From: Pseudomonadota bacterium
GTDB taxonomy: Bacteria; Pseudomonadota; Gammaproteobacteria; Steroidobacterales; JBCBZW01
DNA length: 64,000 nucleotides
NCBI GenBank assembly: GCA_039193195.1
Contig: JBCCWS010000002.1
Location: 248,001-312,000, forward strand
Direction: 5' to 3'
In this document: in pieces, positions 28,993 through 37,589 of the stretch
Position numbering within the stretch: position 1 is the first letter of the stretch
Layout: each line of letters opens with the position of its first letter
The notes under the pieces: model-generated
The model's input: only the letters and a program-made list of their open reading frames with translations
The model's database searches: none
What the model was told of the DNA's origin: nothing
Position numbers and translations under genes: made by a program

Positions 28993-29589
28993 ATGCTGGC
29001 AGTGATGAGGCCGGTCGCTTTGGCGACCGCGGCTGCGCTATCTATGGGGGTGTTTCAAGGCGCGGCTGCTGATTCGTCCAAAGGCGAGCTGCTGTTTGAG
29101 ACTTGCCTGGGTTGCCACGGCATCCCGGGGTACAAGAATAACTACCCCACCTACAAGGTGCCGATGCTCGGGGGCCAGAGCGAGCAGTACATCGTCGACG
29201 CCCTGACGGCGTACAAGAACGGCGCGCGCAAGCACGAGACCATGCACGCCCAGGCCTCGTCGCTCTCCACAGACGACATGCGTGCCATCGCCAGCTACCT
29301 GAGCACCACCACTGAAGTGAGTAGCGAGGCGAAGGGCGAGGCCCCGGCTGCCGCTGCCGCTTGCTCCGCGTGCCACGGCCCGAACGGCAAGGCGATCGCG
29401 CCGAACTTCCCCTCCCTGGCTGGGCAGCATGCGGACTACCTCGAGTTTTCCCTCAAGCGCTATCGCTCCGGGGAGCGCAGCAACGCCATCATGGCGGGGT
29501 TCGCGGGGAACCTGGACGACGACACGATCAAAGCGCTGGCGGCATACTTCTCGAAGCAGCAAGACGGACTGGCGACCGTCAAGCGCTGA
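28993..29589 (+). CDS. Dihaem cytochrome c4-type protein
   Basis: This is a 198-residue periplasmic electron carrier. After a signal peptide (cleavage near 'QGAAADS') come two cytochrome c domains, each with a CXXCH haem site: Cys38-Cys41-His42 and Cys124-Cys127-His128. Met58 and Met167 are possible sixth ligands. The two-domain layout with an Ala-rich linker fits cytochrome c4, which donates electrons to oxidases. A GGAGG sequence stands 4 bases before the ATG; the next ATG (29005) is also possible. The MBL-fold gene follows after 9 bp. Confidence 0.92.
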   Translation: MLAVMRPVALATAAALSMGVFQGAAADSSKGELLFETCLGCHGIPGYKNNYPTYKVPMLGGQSEQYIVDALTAYKNGARKHETMHAQASSLSTDDMRAIASYLSTTTEVSSEAKGEAPAAAAACSACHGPNGKAIAPNFPSLAGQHADYLEFSLKRYRSGERSNAIMAGFAGNLDDDTIKALAAYFSKQQDGLATVKR

Positions 29590-29598
29590 GCTAGGGCC

Positions 29599-30543
29599 AT
29601 GGCCTCGCTTACGCGCTACGCGCACGGCATCACCGCAGTCGACTCCGCCCTGATCAGGGTGGGCTTCGACGCGGTGCACGTGGTCGCCGACGGTGAGCGC
29701 GCGGCGATCGTGGATACGGGGACCGGCCACTCGGTGGCTCATATCCTGGAGGCGCTCAGCGAGCTCGCGATAGATCCCGACAAGGTCGAGTACGTGTTCG
29801 TCACCCACGTTCACCTCGATCATGCGGGCGGAGCGGGCGCCCTGTTGCCGTCCCTGCCAAACGCCAAGGTAGTGCTGCATCCGCGTGGCGCCCGCCACCT
29901 GATCGACCCGGTGAAGCTCATCGCGGGAAGTGTCGCCGTCTACGGCGAGGAGCCTTTCCGACGGATGTACGGCGACATCGCACCGATCCCCGAGGCTCGC
30001 GTGCACGTCGCGGGCGATGGGGAGCGATTCCGTCTTGGCCAGCGAGATCTGGAAGCCATCCACACGGAAGGTCACGCCCGCCACCACTACTGTCTCGTGG
30101 ACCATGCAGCGCAGGCTATCTTCACGGGTGACACCTTCGGCGTGTCTTATCGAGAACTGGATACGACGAACGGGCCTTTCATCTTCCCCACCACCACACC
30201 CGTCCACTTCGACCCCCCGGCGGCGCACGCGTCGATCGATCGACTGCTCGCCTACCGCCCCCACGCCATGTTCCTCACGCACTACTCGCGCGTGGCGGAG
30301 GTCGAGCGCCTGGCGCGGGATCTGCACGTTTGCCTCGATGGCTTCGTCGCCCTCGCCAAGGCTCACGCCGACGCCACCGATCGCACCAGGCGTCTGCAAG
30401 GCGAGATGACGGCCTACCTTTACCGTCGTCTCGACGAACACGGCGTCGACAGCGATAGCGATCGTCGTCGCGAGCTGCTTGGGCCGGACATCGGCCTCAA
30501 CGTGCAGGGTCTGGAGGTCTGGTTGGAGCGCTGCGCACAATAG
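29599..30543 (+). CDS. MBL-fold metallohydrolase
   Basis: This is a 314-residue protein with the metallo-beta-lactamase fold. The zinc ligands are in 'FVTHVHLDHAGGAGALL', His in 'TEGHARHHY', Asp in 'IFTGDTFG' and His in 'FLTHYSRV'. There is no signal peptide. The C-terminal 80 residues are helical. Glyoxalase II, lactonase and flavin-less phosphodiesterase relatives share this pattern, so the substrate cannot be assigned. It is 9 bp downstream of the cytochrome gene and probably co-transcribed. Confidence 0.85.
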   Translation: MASLTRYAHGITAVDSALIRVGFDAVHVVADGERAAIVDTGTGHSVAHILEALSELAIDPDKVEYVFVTHVHLDHAGGAGALLPSLPNAKVVLHPRGARHLIDPVKLIAGSVAVYGEEPFRRMYGDIAPIPEARVHVAGDGERFRLGQRDLEAIHTEGHARHHYCLVDHAAQAIFTGDTFGVSYRELDTTNGPFIFPTTTPVHFDPPAAHASIDRLLAYRPHAMFLTHYSRVAEVERLARDLHVCLDGFVALAKAHADATDRTRRLQGEMTAYLYRRLDEHGVDSDSDRRRELLGPDIGLNVQGLEVWLERCAQ

Positions 30544-30607
30544 CGCCTTTGGAGACTAGTCCTTAGCGCGGCCGCCACACACCACCATCGATACAGGAGT
30601 CCAGCCC

Positions 30608-31609
30608 ATGGGGGATCACGCCAAGACCGGTCGCTGCCGCGCCTTTCGCATCGCTGCGCGCGGTGATGCCGACTTCGTGGAGCTGCCGATCACCGACCTT
30701 ACGCCTGGCGACGTGCTCATCCGCGTCGAGTACTCAAGCATCAACTACAAGGATGCCCTGGCGGCGACGGGTGCCTCGCCCATCTTGCGGACCTATCCGC
30801 TAAACGGCGGTATCGACGCTGCCGGCGAGGTGCTGAGCAGTGCCGACGAGCGCTACGCTCCCGGACAAAAGGTGGTGGTTACCGGAAGCGGCCTTGGTGA
30901 GACGCGGGACGGTGGCTACGCCACGCACCTGCGCATCGATGGCGACGAGGTCATTCCGCTGCCCGACGGCGTCACATCGTTCGAGGCCATGCAACTTGGT
31001 ACGGCAGGATTTACCGCGGGCCTCGCGGTGCATCGCCTCGAGTTGGTCGGCCAAATACCTGCGTTAGGGCCCGTTGCGGTGTCTGGCGCCTCTGGGGGCG
31101 TGGGATCGCTCGCCGTGGATATGTTGTCCGGCGCCGGCTACGAGGTTCTCGCGTTGTCGTCCAAGACGGATGCAGTCGCTTGGTTGACTGAGCTCGGCGC
31201 GCAGCAGGTGTTGTCGCCTGCAGGCCTAGAGCTGCCCGGCAAGCCACTGCGGGCCGCGCGCCTTGGCGGGGGCATCGACAGTGTGGGCGGTGATCTGTTG
31301 GCCTGGATGATTGCGGGCACGGCGTACGGCGGAAGCATCGCCAGCATCGGACTCGCGGCGAGCCATGAGCTGAACACCACGGTCATGCCCTTCATTCTGC
31401 GTGGGGTCTCCCTGCTCGGAGTGAATTCCGTGGAAACACCGCGCGAGCTGCGACTGGCCGTGTGGTCCAGGCTCTTCGGGGATCTTCGTGCGCGCCACCT
31501 CAACAAAATCGCCGAGCGCACCGTGGCGTTCGATGAGCTACCTAGTGCTTTTGGTGCCTACATGGAAGGCAGGGTCACGGGACGCACAGTAGTCGCCATA
31601 GGTGAATAG
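30608..31609 (+). CDS. MDR-family oxidoreductase of the YhdH/AcuI (acrylyl-CoA reductase) group
   Basis: This is a 333-residue zinc-free medium-chain dehydrogenase/reductase. It has 'SSINYKDALAATG' in the catalytic domain and the NADPH-binding 'VSGASGGVGSLAVDML' motif. 'LGTAGFTAGLAV' and 'LLGVNSVETP' are typical of the YhdH/AcuI subgroup, whose best-known reaction is NADPH-dependent reduction of acrylyl-CoA to propionyl-CoA. AGGAG lies 8 bases before the ATG. Its stop codon abuts the stop of the convergent alpha-E gene with no spacer. Confidence 0.87.
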   Translation: MGDHAKTGRCRAFRIAARGDADFVELPITDLTPGDVLIRVEYSSINYKDALAATGASPILRTYPLNGGIDAAGEVLSSADERYAPGQKVVVTGSGLGETRDGGYATHLRIDGDEVIPLPDGVTSFEAMQLGTAGFTAGLAVHRLELVGQIPALGPVAVSGASGGVGSLAVDMLSGAGYEVLALSSKTDAVAWLTELGAQQVLSPAGLELPGKPLRAARLGGGIDSVGGDLLAWMIAGTAYGGSIASIGLAASHELNTTVMPFILRGVSLLGVNSVETPRELRLAVWSRLFGDLRARHLNKIAERTVAFDELPSAFGAYMEGRVTGRTVVAIGE

Positions 31610-32539
31610 CTAAAGCTGCAGATAGGTCGATTCGATACGCGCGTGAAGATCGGCCATTTCGATCTGACGCTGATCGAGGAAGCTGTGCAGGTCTTCCGGC
31701 GCCATCCGCGCCAGATCGGCCTGCTCGACGCGTTCGAGAATCTCGTTACAAATGCGCACCAACGCGCGGCTGCGTGGCAAGCGTTGCAGCGCAGAGCGCA
31801 TCACGCTCGCACAGTAGGCGAAGGAGCGCGGAAAGGCGTCATCCTTCACCACGAACTGCAGGACGGCGGTCTGGGTCAGCCGCCGCTGCTTCCTTCTCCT
31901 AATGCCCGTGCTAGCTGAAAGTGCTGCCAGCACGGAGCGCCACTGGGCTTGTTCCATCAGAAACTTATCGTCCGAGTCGAGCATCATCAGGTTGACCGAG
32001 CGCACATCGATCAAGCGCGTGGTCATGTCGGCTCGCTCGAGATTGCGCCCGATGCGAAGGAATTCGTACGCCTCATCGTGAAGCATCGTGTTGGATAGGG
32101 CGCCCGCGAAGGTGCCGGCGCGTTCGATGACACCGCGCAGGCGCTCCGCCTGACGCGTGCGCGAGAGGTTACCGGCGAGTCCGTTCGAGGCGTAGAGGCA
32201 CAGCTCGTTCAAACACTCCCAGGCCTGGCGCGGCAGGATGTCTCGCAAGGTGCGGGCATTCTCGCGCGCGGCGTTCAGGCTGCTGCGAATCGAGCCGGGG
32301 TTTTGACGGTCGCTGATCAGAAAGCGGCTTACCGTGCGCTCCTCCGCCTGCGCGTATTGCTCACCGTACAGGGCGTTGCTGCCGGTGATCACCACCAGCG
32401 TGCGCCAGCTGTCCTGATGGCGCATGGGCAGATCGAGCATCATGCGGGTGTTGGCCTGGATCAGGCGGGCAGTGTTCTCGGCGCGCTCCACGTAGCGCGC
32501 CATCCAGTACACCCGCTCGGCAACCTTCGACAAGAGCAT
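31610..32539 (-). CDS. Alpha-E domain protein, copy 1
   Basis: This is a 309-residue all-helical protein of the alpha-E (DUF403) family, with the N-terminal signature 'LLSKVAERVYWMARYVERAE' and 'LRIGRNLERADMTTRLIDVR' in the middle. The family is rich in conserved Glu and has no known biochemical activity. It almost always sits beside circularly permuted ATP-grasp and transglutaminase genes. The ATG at 32539 lies 2 bases after the stop of the ATP-grasp gene, so the two are surely co-transcribed. The upstream in-frame extension lies inside that gene. Confidence 0.9.
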   Translation of the reverse strand: MLLSKVAERVYWMARYVERAENTARLIQANTRMMLDLPMRHQDSWRTLVVITGSNALYGEQYAQAEERTVSRFLISDRQNPGSIRSSLNAARENARTLRDILPRQAWECLNELCLYASNGLAGNLSRTRQAERLRGVIERAGTFAGALSNTMLHDEAYEFLRIGRNLERADMTTRLIDVRSVNLMMLDSDDKFLMEQAQWRSVLAALSASTGIRRRKQRRLTQTAVLQFVVKDDAFPRSFAYCASVMRSALQRLPRSRALVRICNEILERVEQADLARMAPEDLHSFLDQRQIEMADLHARIESTYLQL

Positions 32540-32541
32540 CG

Positions 32542-33990
32542 TCAGGCGTCGTCCACGATCCAGGTGTCCTTGCTGCCGCCACCTTGTGAGGAGTTCACCA
32601 CCGTCGATCCCTCCACGAGCGCTACGCGCGTGAGGCCGCCGGCGGTGACCCACTGCTCGGCGCCACTTAGGATGAAGGGGCGCAGGTCGAGGTGTCTCGG
32701 GGCCGCGTTGAGGTCGATTACGGTAGGTGCCGTGGACAGCTTGAGCATCGGCTGGGCGACGAAGTTGCGCGGGTTGCTGCGAATCTTGCGCGCGAACTGC
32801 TCGCGCTCGGCCTTGGTCGACTGGGGGCCGATCAGCATGCCGTAGCCGCCCGACTCGCTCACGGGTTTCACCACCAACGCGTCCAGGTGCTCCAGCACGT
32901 GATCGCGCTCTGTCTTCAGGTGGCAGCGAAAGGTGGGCACGACGGGCAGGATCGGGTCCTGCTCGAGGTAGTAGCGGATGATGGCATCGCTGTAGGTGTA
33001 GACCAGCTTGTCGTCGGCGACGCCGCAGCCGGGGGCGTTGGCGATGGCCACCTTGCCAGCACGCCAGGCGCGCATCAGGCCCGTGGCACCGAGCGCCGAG
33101 TCCTCGCGAAAGACCTCCGGGTCCATGAAGAGATCGTCGATACGGCGGTAGACTACGTGCACGCGGTCGAGGCCGCCGATCGTGCGCACGTACACCTCGT
33201 CGTTGTCGTCGACTAACAGGTCCTTCCCCTCCACCAGGTAGGCGCCCATCTCCTGGGCCAGGAACGAATGCTCGAAGTAGGCGGAGTTGTAGATGCCGGG
33301 TGTGAGCACGGCGACGGTGGGGTCTTCCACGTCCGGCACAAGGGAGGCCAGGGTGTCGAACAGGCGCGTGGGGTAGTCGTCCACGGGCCGGATGATGTAG
33401 TCCTCGAAGAGCTCCGGGAAGATGCGCTTCATGATCTCGCGGTTCTCGATCATGTAGGCCACGCCGGAGGGCACGCGCAGGTTGTCTTCGAGCACGTAGA
33501 GCTTGCCGTCATCATGGCGCACGAGGTCTGTGCCGCACACGTGGGCCCACACGCCCTCGGGCGGGCGCATCCCCATGCATTGCTCACGGAAGTCCTTGGA
33601 GTTGGCGATGACTTCGCGGTCGACGGTGCCGTCGTTGAGGATGTGCTGGTCGTTGTAGAGATCATTGATGAAGTGGTTGAGCGCCTCGACCCGCTGCTTG
33701 AGGCCGGTCTCCACCCGCTCCCACTCACTCTTGTTGATCGTGCGCGGGATGATGTCGAAGGGCCATTCGCGATCGATGCCGCCCGGGCTCTCCGCCGAGT
33801 ACACGGTGAAGGTGATGCCCATGTTGCGGATGGCCACCATGGCCGCGTCCTTGCGGGCTTGCAGTTCGTCGTCGTCTAGGGCGCCGAGCATGCGGCACAG
33901 GGGGCCGGCGACGCGCCGCGGTCCACCGCGGGGGCCGACTAGCTCGTCAAAGAAGCCGTCGGCTTGGTACTGCTTCCAGTCGATCGCCAA
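32542..33990 (-). CDS. Circularly permuted ATP-grasp ligase, copy 1
   Basis: This is a 482-residue protein of the DUF404/DUF407 circularly permuted ATP-grasp family. Seen features are 'VLEDNLRVPSGVAYMIENRE' (167-186), 'LTPGIYNSAYFEHSFLAQEM' (229-248), 'NAPGCGVADDKLVYTY' (318-333) and the nucleotide-binding Lys375 with Gly-rich loop 'ESGGYG' (379-384). ATP-grasp enzymes join a carboxylate to an amine through an acyl phosphate; the substrate here is unknown. It uses a TTG start with a strong AAGGAG 5 bases before it. It lies in the series transglutaminase-DUF2126, ATP-grasp, alpha-E. Confidence 0.92.
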   Translation of the reverse strand: MAIDWKQYQADGFFDELVGPRGGPRRVAGPLCRMLGALDDDELQARKDAAMVAIRNMGITFTVYSAESPGGIDREWPFDIIPRTINKSEWERVETGLKQRVEALNHFINDLYNDQHILNDGTVDREVIANSKDFREQCMGMRPPEGVWAHVCGTDLVRHDDGKLYVLEDNLRVPSGVAYMIENREIMKRIFPELFEDYIIRPVDDYPTRLFDTLASLVPDVEDPTVAVLTPGIYNSAYFEHSFLAQEMGAYLVEGKDLLVDDNDEVYVRTIGGLDRVHVVYRRIDDLFMDPEVFREDSALGATGLMRAWRAGKVAIANAPGCGVADDKLVYTYSDAIIRYYLEQDPILPVVPTFRCHLKTERDHVLEHLDALVVKPVSESGGYGMLIGPQSTKAEREQFARKIRSNPRNFVAQPMLKLSTAPTVIDLNAAPRHLDLRPFILSGAEQWVTAGGLTRVALVEGSTVVNSSQGGGSKDTWIVDDA

Positions 33991-34066
33991 GAGAACTCCT
34001 TACGCCGGGCGATGCGCGTATCGAGCGCTATGGTTGCATAGGGTCAGCGCCGCGGACCAGCACTCC

Positions 34067-37000
34067 CTAGGACTGCAAGCGCAGGTCTAGGGTGGAAGGG
34101 AACTCATCGGCTCGTTTGGGTTCGCGCACCTGCACGGTGGCGGGCGCATGGCCGAAGGGCTCGAAGCGAGCTAGGCGTCGTCCTTCGGCTTCGCGTGCGT
34201 TCACGGGCTGCGAGTCGTAGTTGCGACCACCGGGATGGCTCGCGTGATAGGTGCAGCCGCCGATCGATCGACCCTCGGCCAAGTCCACCACGTCGAACAC
34301 GAGTGGCGCATGCGGTGGGACGTGGGGATGTAGGCAGGTAGCGGGCCACCAGGCGCGGAAGCGCACTCCCGCGATCGACTCGTGAGGCGCGTCCGTGGGG
34401 GTGAGCGGCAGACGATAGCCATTACAGGTCACGGCTAGGCGATCGTCCGTTGCCCCGAGCACTCTGACCTGCAGGCGTTCCACGGAGCTGTCGACGAAGC
34501 GCGTCGTGCCGCCGGGCACGCCCTCTTCTCCGAGCACGTGCCAGGGCTCCAAGGCTGCGCGCAGCTCGAGGGTGATCCCGCCGTAGCTGGCGCTCCCAAA
34601 GCAGGGGAAGCGCGACTCGAGCAGGGCAGCGAACCAGTCGCGCTCCAGGGGCAGCTGCAGGCGATGGTTGACAAAGTCGATCACCTCGCCCAGGTCTTGC
34701 CAGAGGTAATACGGCAGCAGGTAGCGGTCGTGCAGCTCCGTCCCGAAGCGCTTCAGAGGCTCGCGGAACGGCGATCGCCAAAGGGCAGCGATCACGGACC
34801 GCACGAGCAGCTGTTGCGCGAGGGCCAGGCGCGGGTGGGGCGCCATCTCGAAGGCGCGCAGCTCCAGCAGCCCGAGGCGGCCGGTGGGGCCGTCCGGGGA
34901 GAACAGCTTGTCGATGCAGATCTCGGCCCGGTGCGTATTGCCTGTCACGTCCGTCAGGAGGTTGCGGAACAGGCGATCGACGCGCCAGGGCGGACAATCC
35001 TGACCGGATGCCAGGTGCGGTTCGGGCACGGCGTCGAGGGCTAGCTCAAGTTCGTAGAGGCTGTCCTGACCTGCCTCGTCCACCCGCGGCGCCTGACTCG
35101 AGGGTCCCACGAACAGGCCGGTGAAGAAGTACGCGAGGCTCGGGTGGTGCTGGAAGAAGCGCACCATGGAGGCGAGCAGGTCTGGGCGGCGCAGGAAGGG
35201 GCTGTCCGCGGGAGTTGCCGCGCCCATCACTAGGTGCGCGCCGCCACCTGAGCCGATGGCCCGGCCGTCGAGGCTGTAGCGCACGGGGTCGAGGCCACAC
35301 TCGCGTGCGCAGGCGTAGGCGTTCTCGGTCACCTCGCAAAGGGCCGGCCAGGACGCTGCGGGCTGCACGTTGAGCTCCACCACCCCGGGATCCGGCGTCA
35401 CCTTCAGCACCTGCAGGCGCGGGTCGGGTGGCGGGGGATAGCCTTCGAGGCGCACGGGCAGCTCCAACTCGGCGGCGATATCTTCGACCGCGGCGATCAA
35501 GTCGACATAGGCGTCGGCGCTACTGACCGGTGGCAGGAAGACGTGCAATACGCCGTCGCGAGGCTCGACCGTTAGCGCTGTGCGCACAGCTGCCCCAGGC
35601 GTGTCGGGAACGAAGGCTCCCCCACCCTGCGCATTGACGTTCGCGAAGGTGGCCTCCTGTTCGTCCGGCCTCGTTGCTGCGGCCGGCCGGCGCTGGAAGC
35701 GCGGCGGTGGCAACGCGCCTCGCGGCGCGAAGGGATCGAGGGGATGAACGTGCGGGTACTGATCCTCGGCGATCCAGGACAGCGAACGCAGGGGCAGGCG
35801 GAAGCCCGCCCGGCTGTCGCCCGGCAGCAGAAACAAGTGTCCTCGTCGCGTTTGCCACCGTTCGCTGCGCCAGCGCTGGCTCGATCGGCGCCGGCGTCGA
35901 TCGCGCGGGGCGGCCTGGGCCTGGGCTTCCTGCAGCGGCAGGACGAAACCCGCGGGCTGGCCCAGGCCCCGCTCGAACACGCGCGCCAGGCGGGCGCGCT
36001 CCATGGGGTCTTCGAGGCGGTTGTTCTCCGGCGCCACGTTCTCAGGCAAGCGCTGCTCTGCCAGCAAGAACTCGCCGGGATCCTCGTAGATCGGCTGGCC
36101 GCAGTCAGCATCGACGTCCAGTGCTTCGCAAAGGGAGCGTATGAAGCTACCGGCGTCCGCGGGGCCCGCTTGGCCCTGCTCGCCCGCGATCAGCTCTGGC
36201 GTGGTCCACAGGGGTTCGCCGTCCGTGCGCCAGTAGAGCGCGTAACCCCAGCGCGGCAGGGGTTCGCCGGGGTACCACTTGCCCTGGCCGTGCTGCAGCA
36301 GCCCGTCGGGCGCGAAGCGCTTGCCCAGCCTGCGGATCAGCGCGTCCGCGTACTGTCGTTTGGTAGGGCCCACGGCCGCCGTGTTCCATTCATCCGCTTC
36401 GCGATCGCTATCGGCGACGAAAGTGGGCTCGCCGCCCATGGTCAGCCGCACGTCGTCCCGGCGCAGGATGTCGTCCACCCGTAGGCCGACATCGTTCAGT
36501 CGGGCCCACGCGCGGTCGTCGATCGGTGCGGTGACGCGCGGTCGCTCGGCGAGGCGGGTGATCGTCATCTCGACCTCGAAGTCGACCTCGCAGGGCTCAA
36601 GGTTGCCGGCGATCGGTGCCGCGGACTGGGGCGTCGGCGTCGCTGCGAGGGGAATATGCCCTTCGCCGGCGGCGAGGCCGGAGGTCGGATCGAGGCCCAC
36701 CCAGCCAGCGCCGGGCACGTAGCACTCAGCCCAGGCGTGGAGGTCCGTGAAGTCCTCGGCCGGTCCGGGCGCACCGTCGAGGTCTGGCTCGTCCCAGGTG
36801 AGCTGGATTAGATAGCCGGACACGAAGCGCGCAGCGAGGCCGAGCTCGCGCAGCAGTGCGACCAGCAGCCAGCCCGAGTCCCGGCAGGAGCCCGTGGCGA
36901 GTGAGAGGGTCTGCTCCGGCCTCTGCACGCCCGGTTCTTCACGGATCGTGTAGGCGATGCGCTCGCGCAGCTCGCGGTTGAGGTCGACGAGGAAATCCAC

Positions 37001-37459
37001 GGTGCTGCGTCGATCCTCTTGCACCCCGCCCCGCGAGGCCTCGTAGGCAGCCCGCGCGTCTTGCACCAGGGCAGCGAACCGTTTGCCAGGCTCCTTCACG
37101 CGTTCCAGGTAGGGCGCGAGCTCCTTACTGAGGGCTGGCGGGTAATCGAAGGGGACATGGTAGGCGTACTTCTCGACGAAGAAGTCGAAGGGGTTGAGCG
37201 CCTGCAGGTCGGCGATCACCTCGACCGCCACCTCTAGGTGGTCCACTGGCTCGGGAAAGACCAGACGGGCGAGGTAGTTGCCGAAGGGGTCTTGCTGCCA
37301 GTTTAGGAAGTGATCCCCCGGCGAGACCTTCATCGAGTAGCTCTGGATGGTGGTGCGTGCATGGGGCGCCGGCCGCAGGCGCACCACCTGGGGATGCACT
37401 GTGATGCGGCGGTCGTAGTGATAACGAGTGCGATGGCTGAGGGCGACGCGGATGGTCAT
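34067..37459 (-). CDS. Transglutaminase-like protease fused to DUF2126 (glutamine synthetase-like ligase)
   Basis: This is a 1130-residue two-part protein. The N-terminal part (1-265) is a bacterial transglutaminase-like domain with catalytic Cys192 ('ATGSCRDSGWLLVALLRELG'), His241 ('DLHAWAECYVPGAGWVGLDP') and Asp257. From about 290 to the end runs DUF2126, with 'LTMGGEPTFV' (339-348), 'HGQGKWYPGE' (390-399) and 'FFTGLFVGPSSQAPRVDEAG'. DUF2126 has been interpreted as a circularly permuted glutamine synthetase-like amidoligase. So one chain holds a likely peptidase or acyl-transferase and a likely ligase. An Arg-rich stretch near 520-545 precedes 'LLPGDSRAGFRLPLRSL'. It is the first gene of the minus-strand set; the divergent ATP-grasp copy 2 starts 130 bp away. 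Confidence 0.9.
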   Translation of the reverse strand: MTIRVALSHRTRYHYDRRITVHPQVVRLRPAPHARTTIQSYSMKVSPGDHFLNWQQDPFGNYLARLVFPEPVDHLEVAVEVIADLQALNPFDFFVEKYAYHVPFDYPPALSKELAPYLERVKEPGKRFAALVQDARAAYEASRGGVQEDRRSTVDFLVDLNRELRERIAYTIREEPGVQRPEQTLSLATGSCRDSGWLLVALLRELGLAARFVSGYLIQLTWDEPDLDGAPGPAEDFTDLHAWAECYVPGAGWVGLDPTSGLAAGEGHIPLAATPTPQSAAPIAGNLEPCEVDFEVEMTITRLAERPRVTAPIDDRAWARLNDVGLRVDDILRRDDVRLTMGGEPTFVADSDREADEWNTAAVGPTKRQYADALIRRLGKRFAPDGLLQHGQGKWYPGEPLPRWGYALYWRTDGEPLWTTPELIAGEQGQAGPADAGSFIRSLCEALDVDADCGQPIYEDPGEFLLAEQRLPENVAPENNRLEDPMERARLARVFERGLGQPAGFVLPLQEAQAQAAPRDRRRRRSSQRWRSERWQTRRGHLFLLPGDSRAGFRLPLRSLSWIAEDQYPHVHPLDPFAPRGALPPPRFQRRPAAATRPDEQEATFANVNAQGGGAFVPDTPGAAVRTALTVEPRDGVLHVFLPPVSSADAYVDLIAAVEDIAAELELPVRLEGYPPPPDPRLQVLKVTPDPGVVELNVQPAASWPALCEVTENAYACARECGLDPVRYSLDGRAIGSGGGAHLVMGAATPADSPFLRRPDLLASMVRFFQHHPSLAYFFTGLFVGPSSQAPRVDEAGQDSLYELELALDAVPEPHLASGQDCPPWRVDRLFRNLLTDVTGNTHRAEICIDKLFSPDGPTGRLGLLELRAFEMAPHPRLALAQQLLVRSVIAALWRSPFREPLKRFGTELHDRYLLPYYLWQDLGEVIDFVNHRLQLPLERDWFAALLESRFPCFGSASYGGITLELRAALEPWHVLGEEGVPGGTTRFVDSSVERLQVRVLGATDDRLAVTCNGYRLPLTPTDAPHESIAGVRFRAWWPATCLHPHVPPHAPLVFDVVDLAEGRSIGGCTYHASHPGGRNYDSQPVNAREAEGRRLARFEPFGHAPATVQVREPKRADEFPSTLDLRLQS

Positions 37460-37589
37460 GGGAGTCTCGTGTACGATGAAAGCGCGCCAACGATGCGATC
37501 TTGGGCGGCGAGAGAATTGCGCTTAAAGTGCCGCGTTTATCGCGCCCCGTCGACCCTGCGCGGCAGGCTTTGCCCTGTGCACTAGGCGG

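Noticed and set aside
29038-30540. A 500-codon frame on the minus strand
   Set aside because: It covers the cytochrome c4 and MBL genes in antisense; both real genes have intact haem and zinc motifs.
33268-33879. A 203-codon plus-strand frame of Val/His/Glu-rich composition
   Set aside because: It is antisense to ATP-grasp copy 1 and has no independent features.
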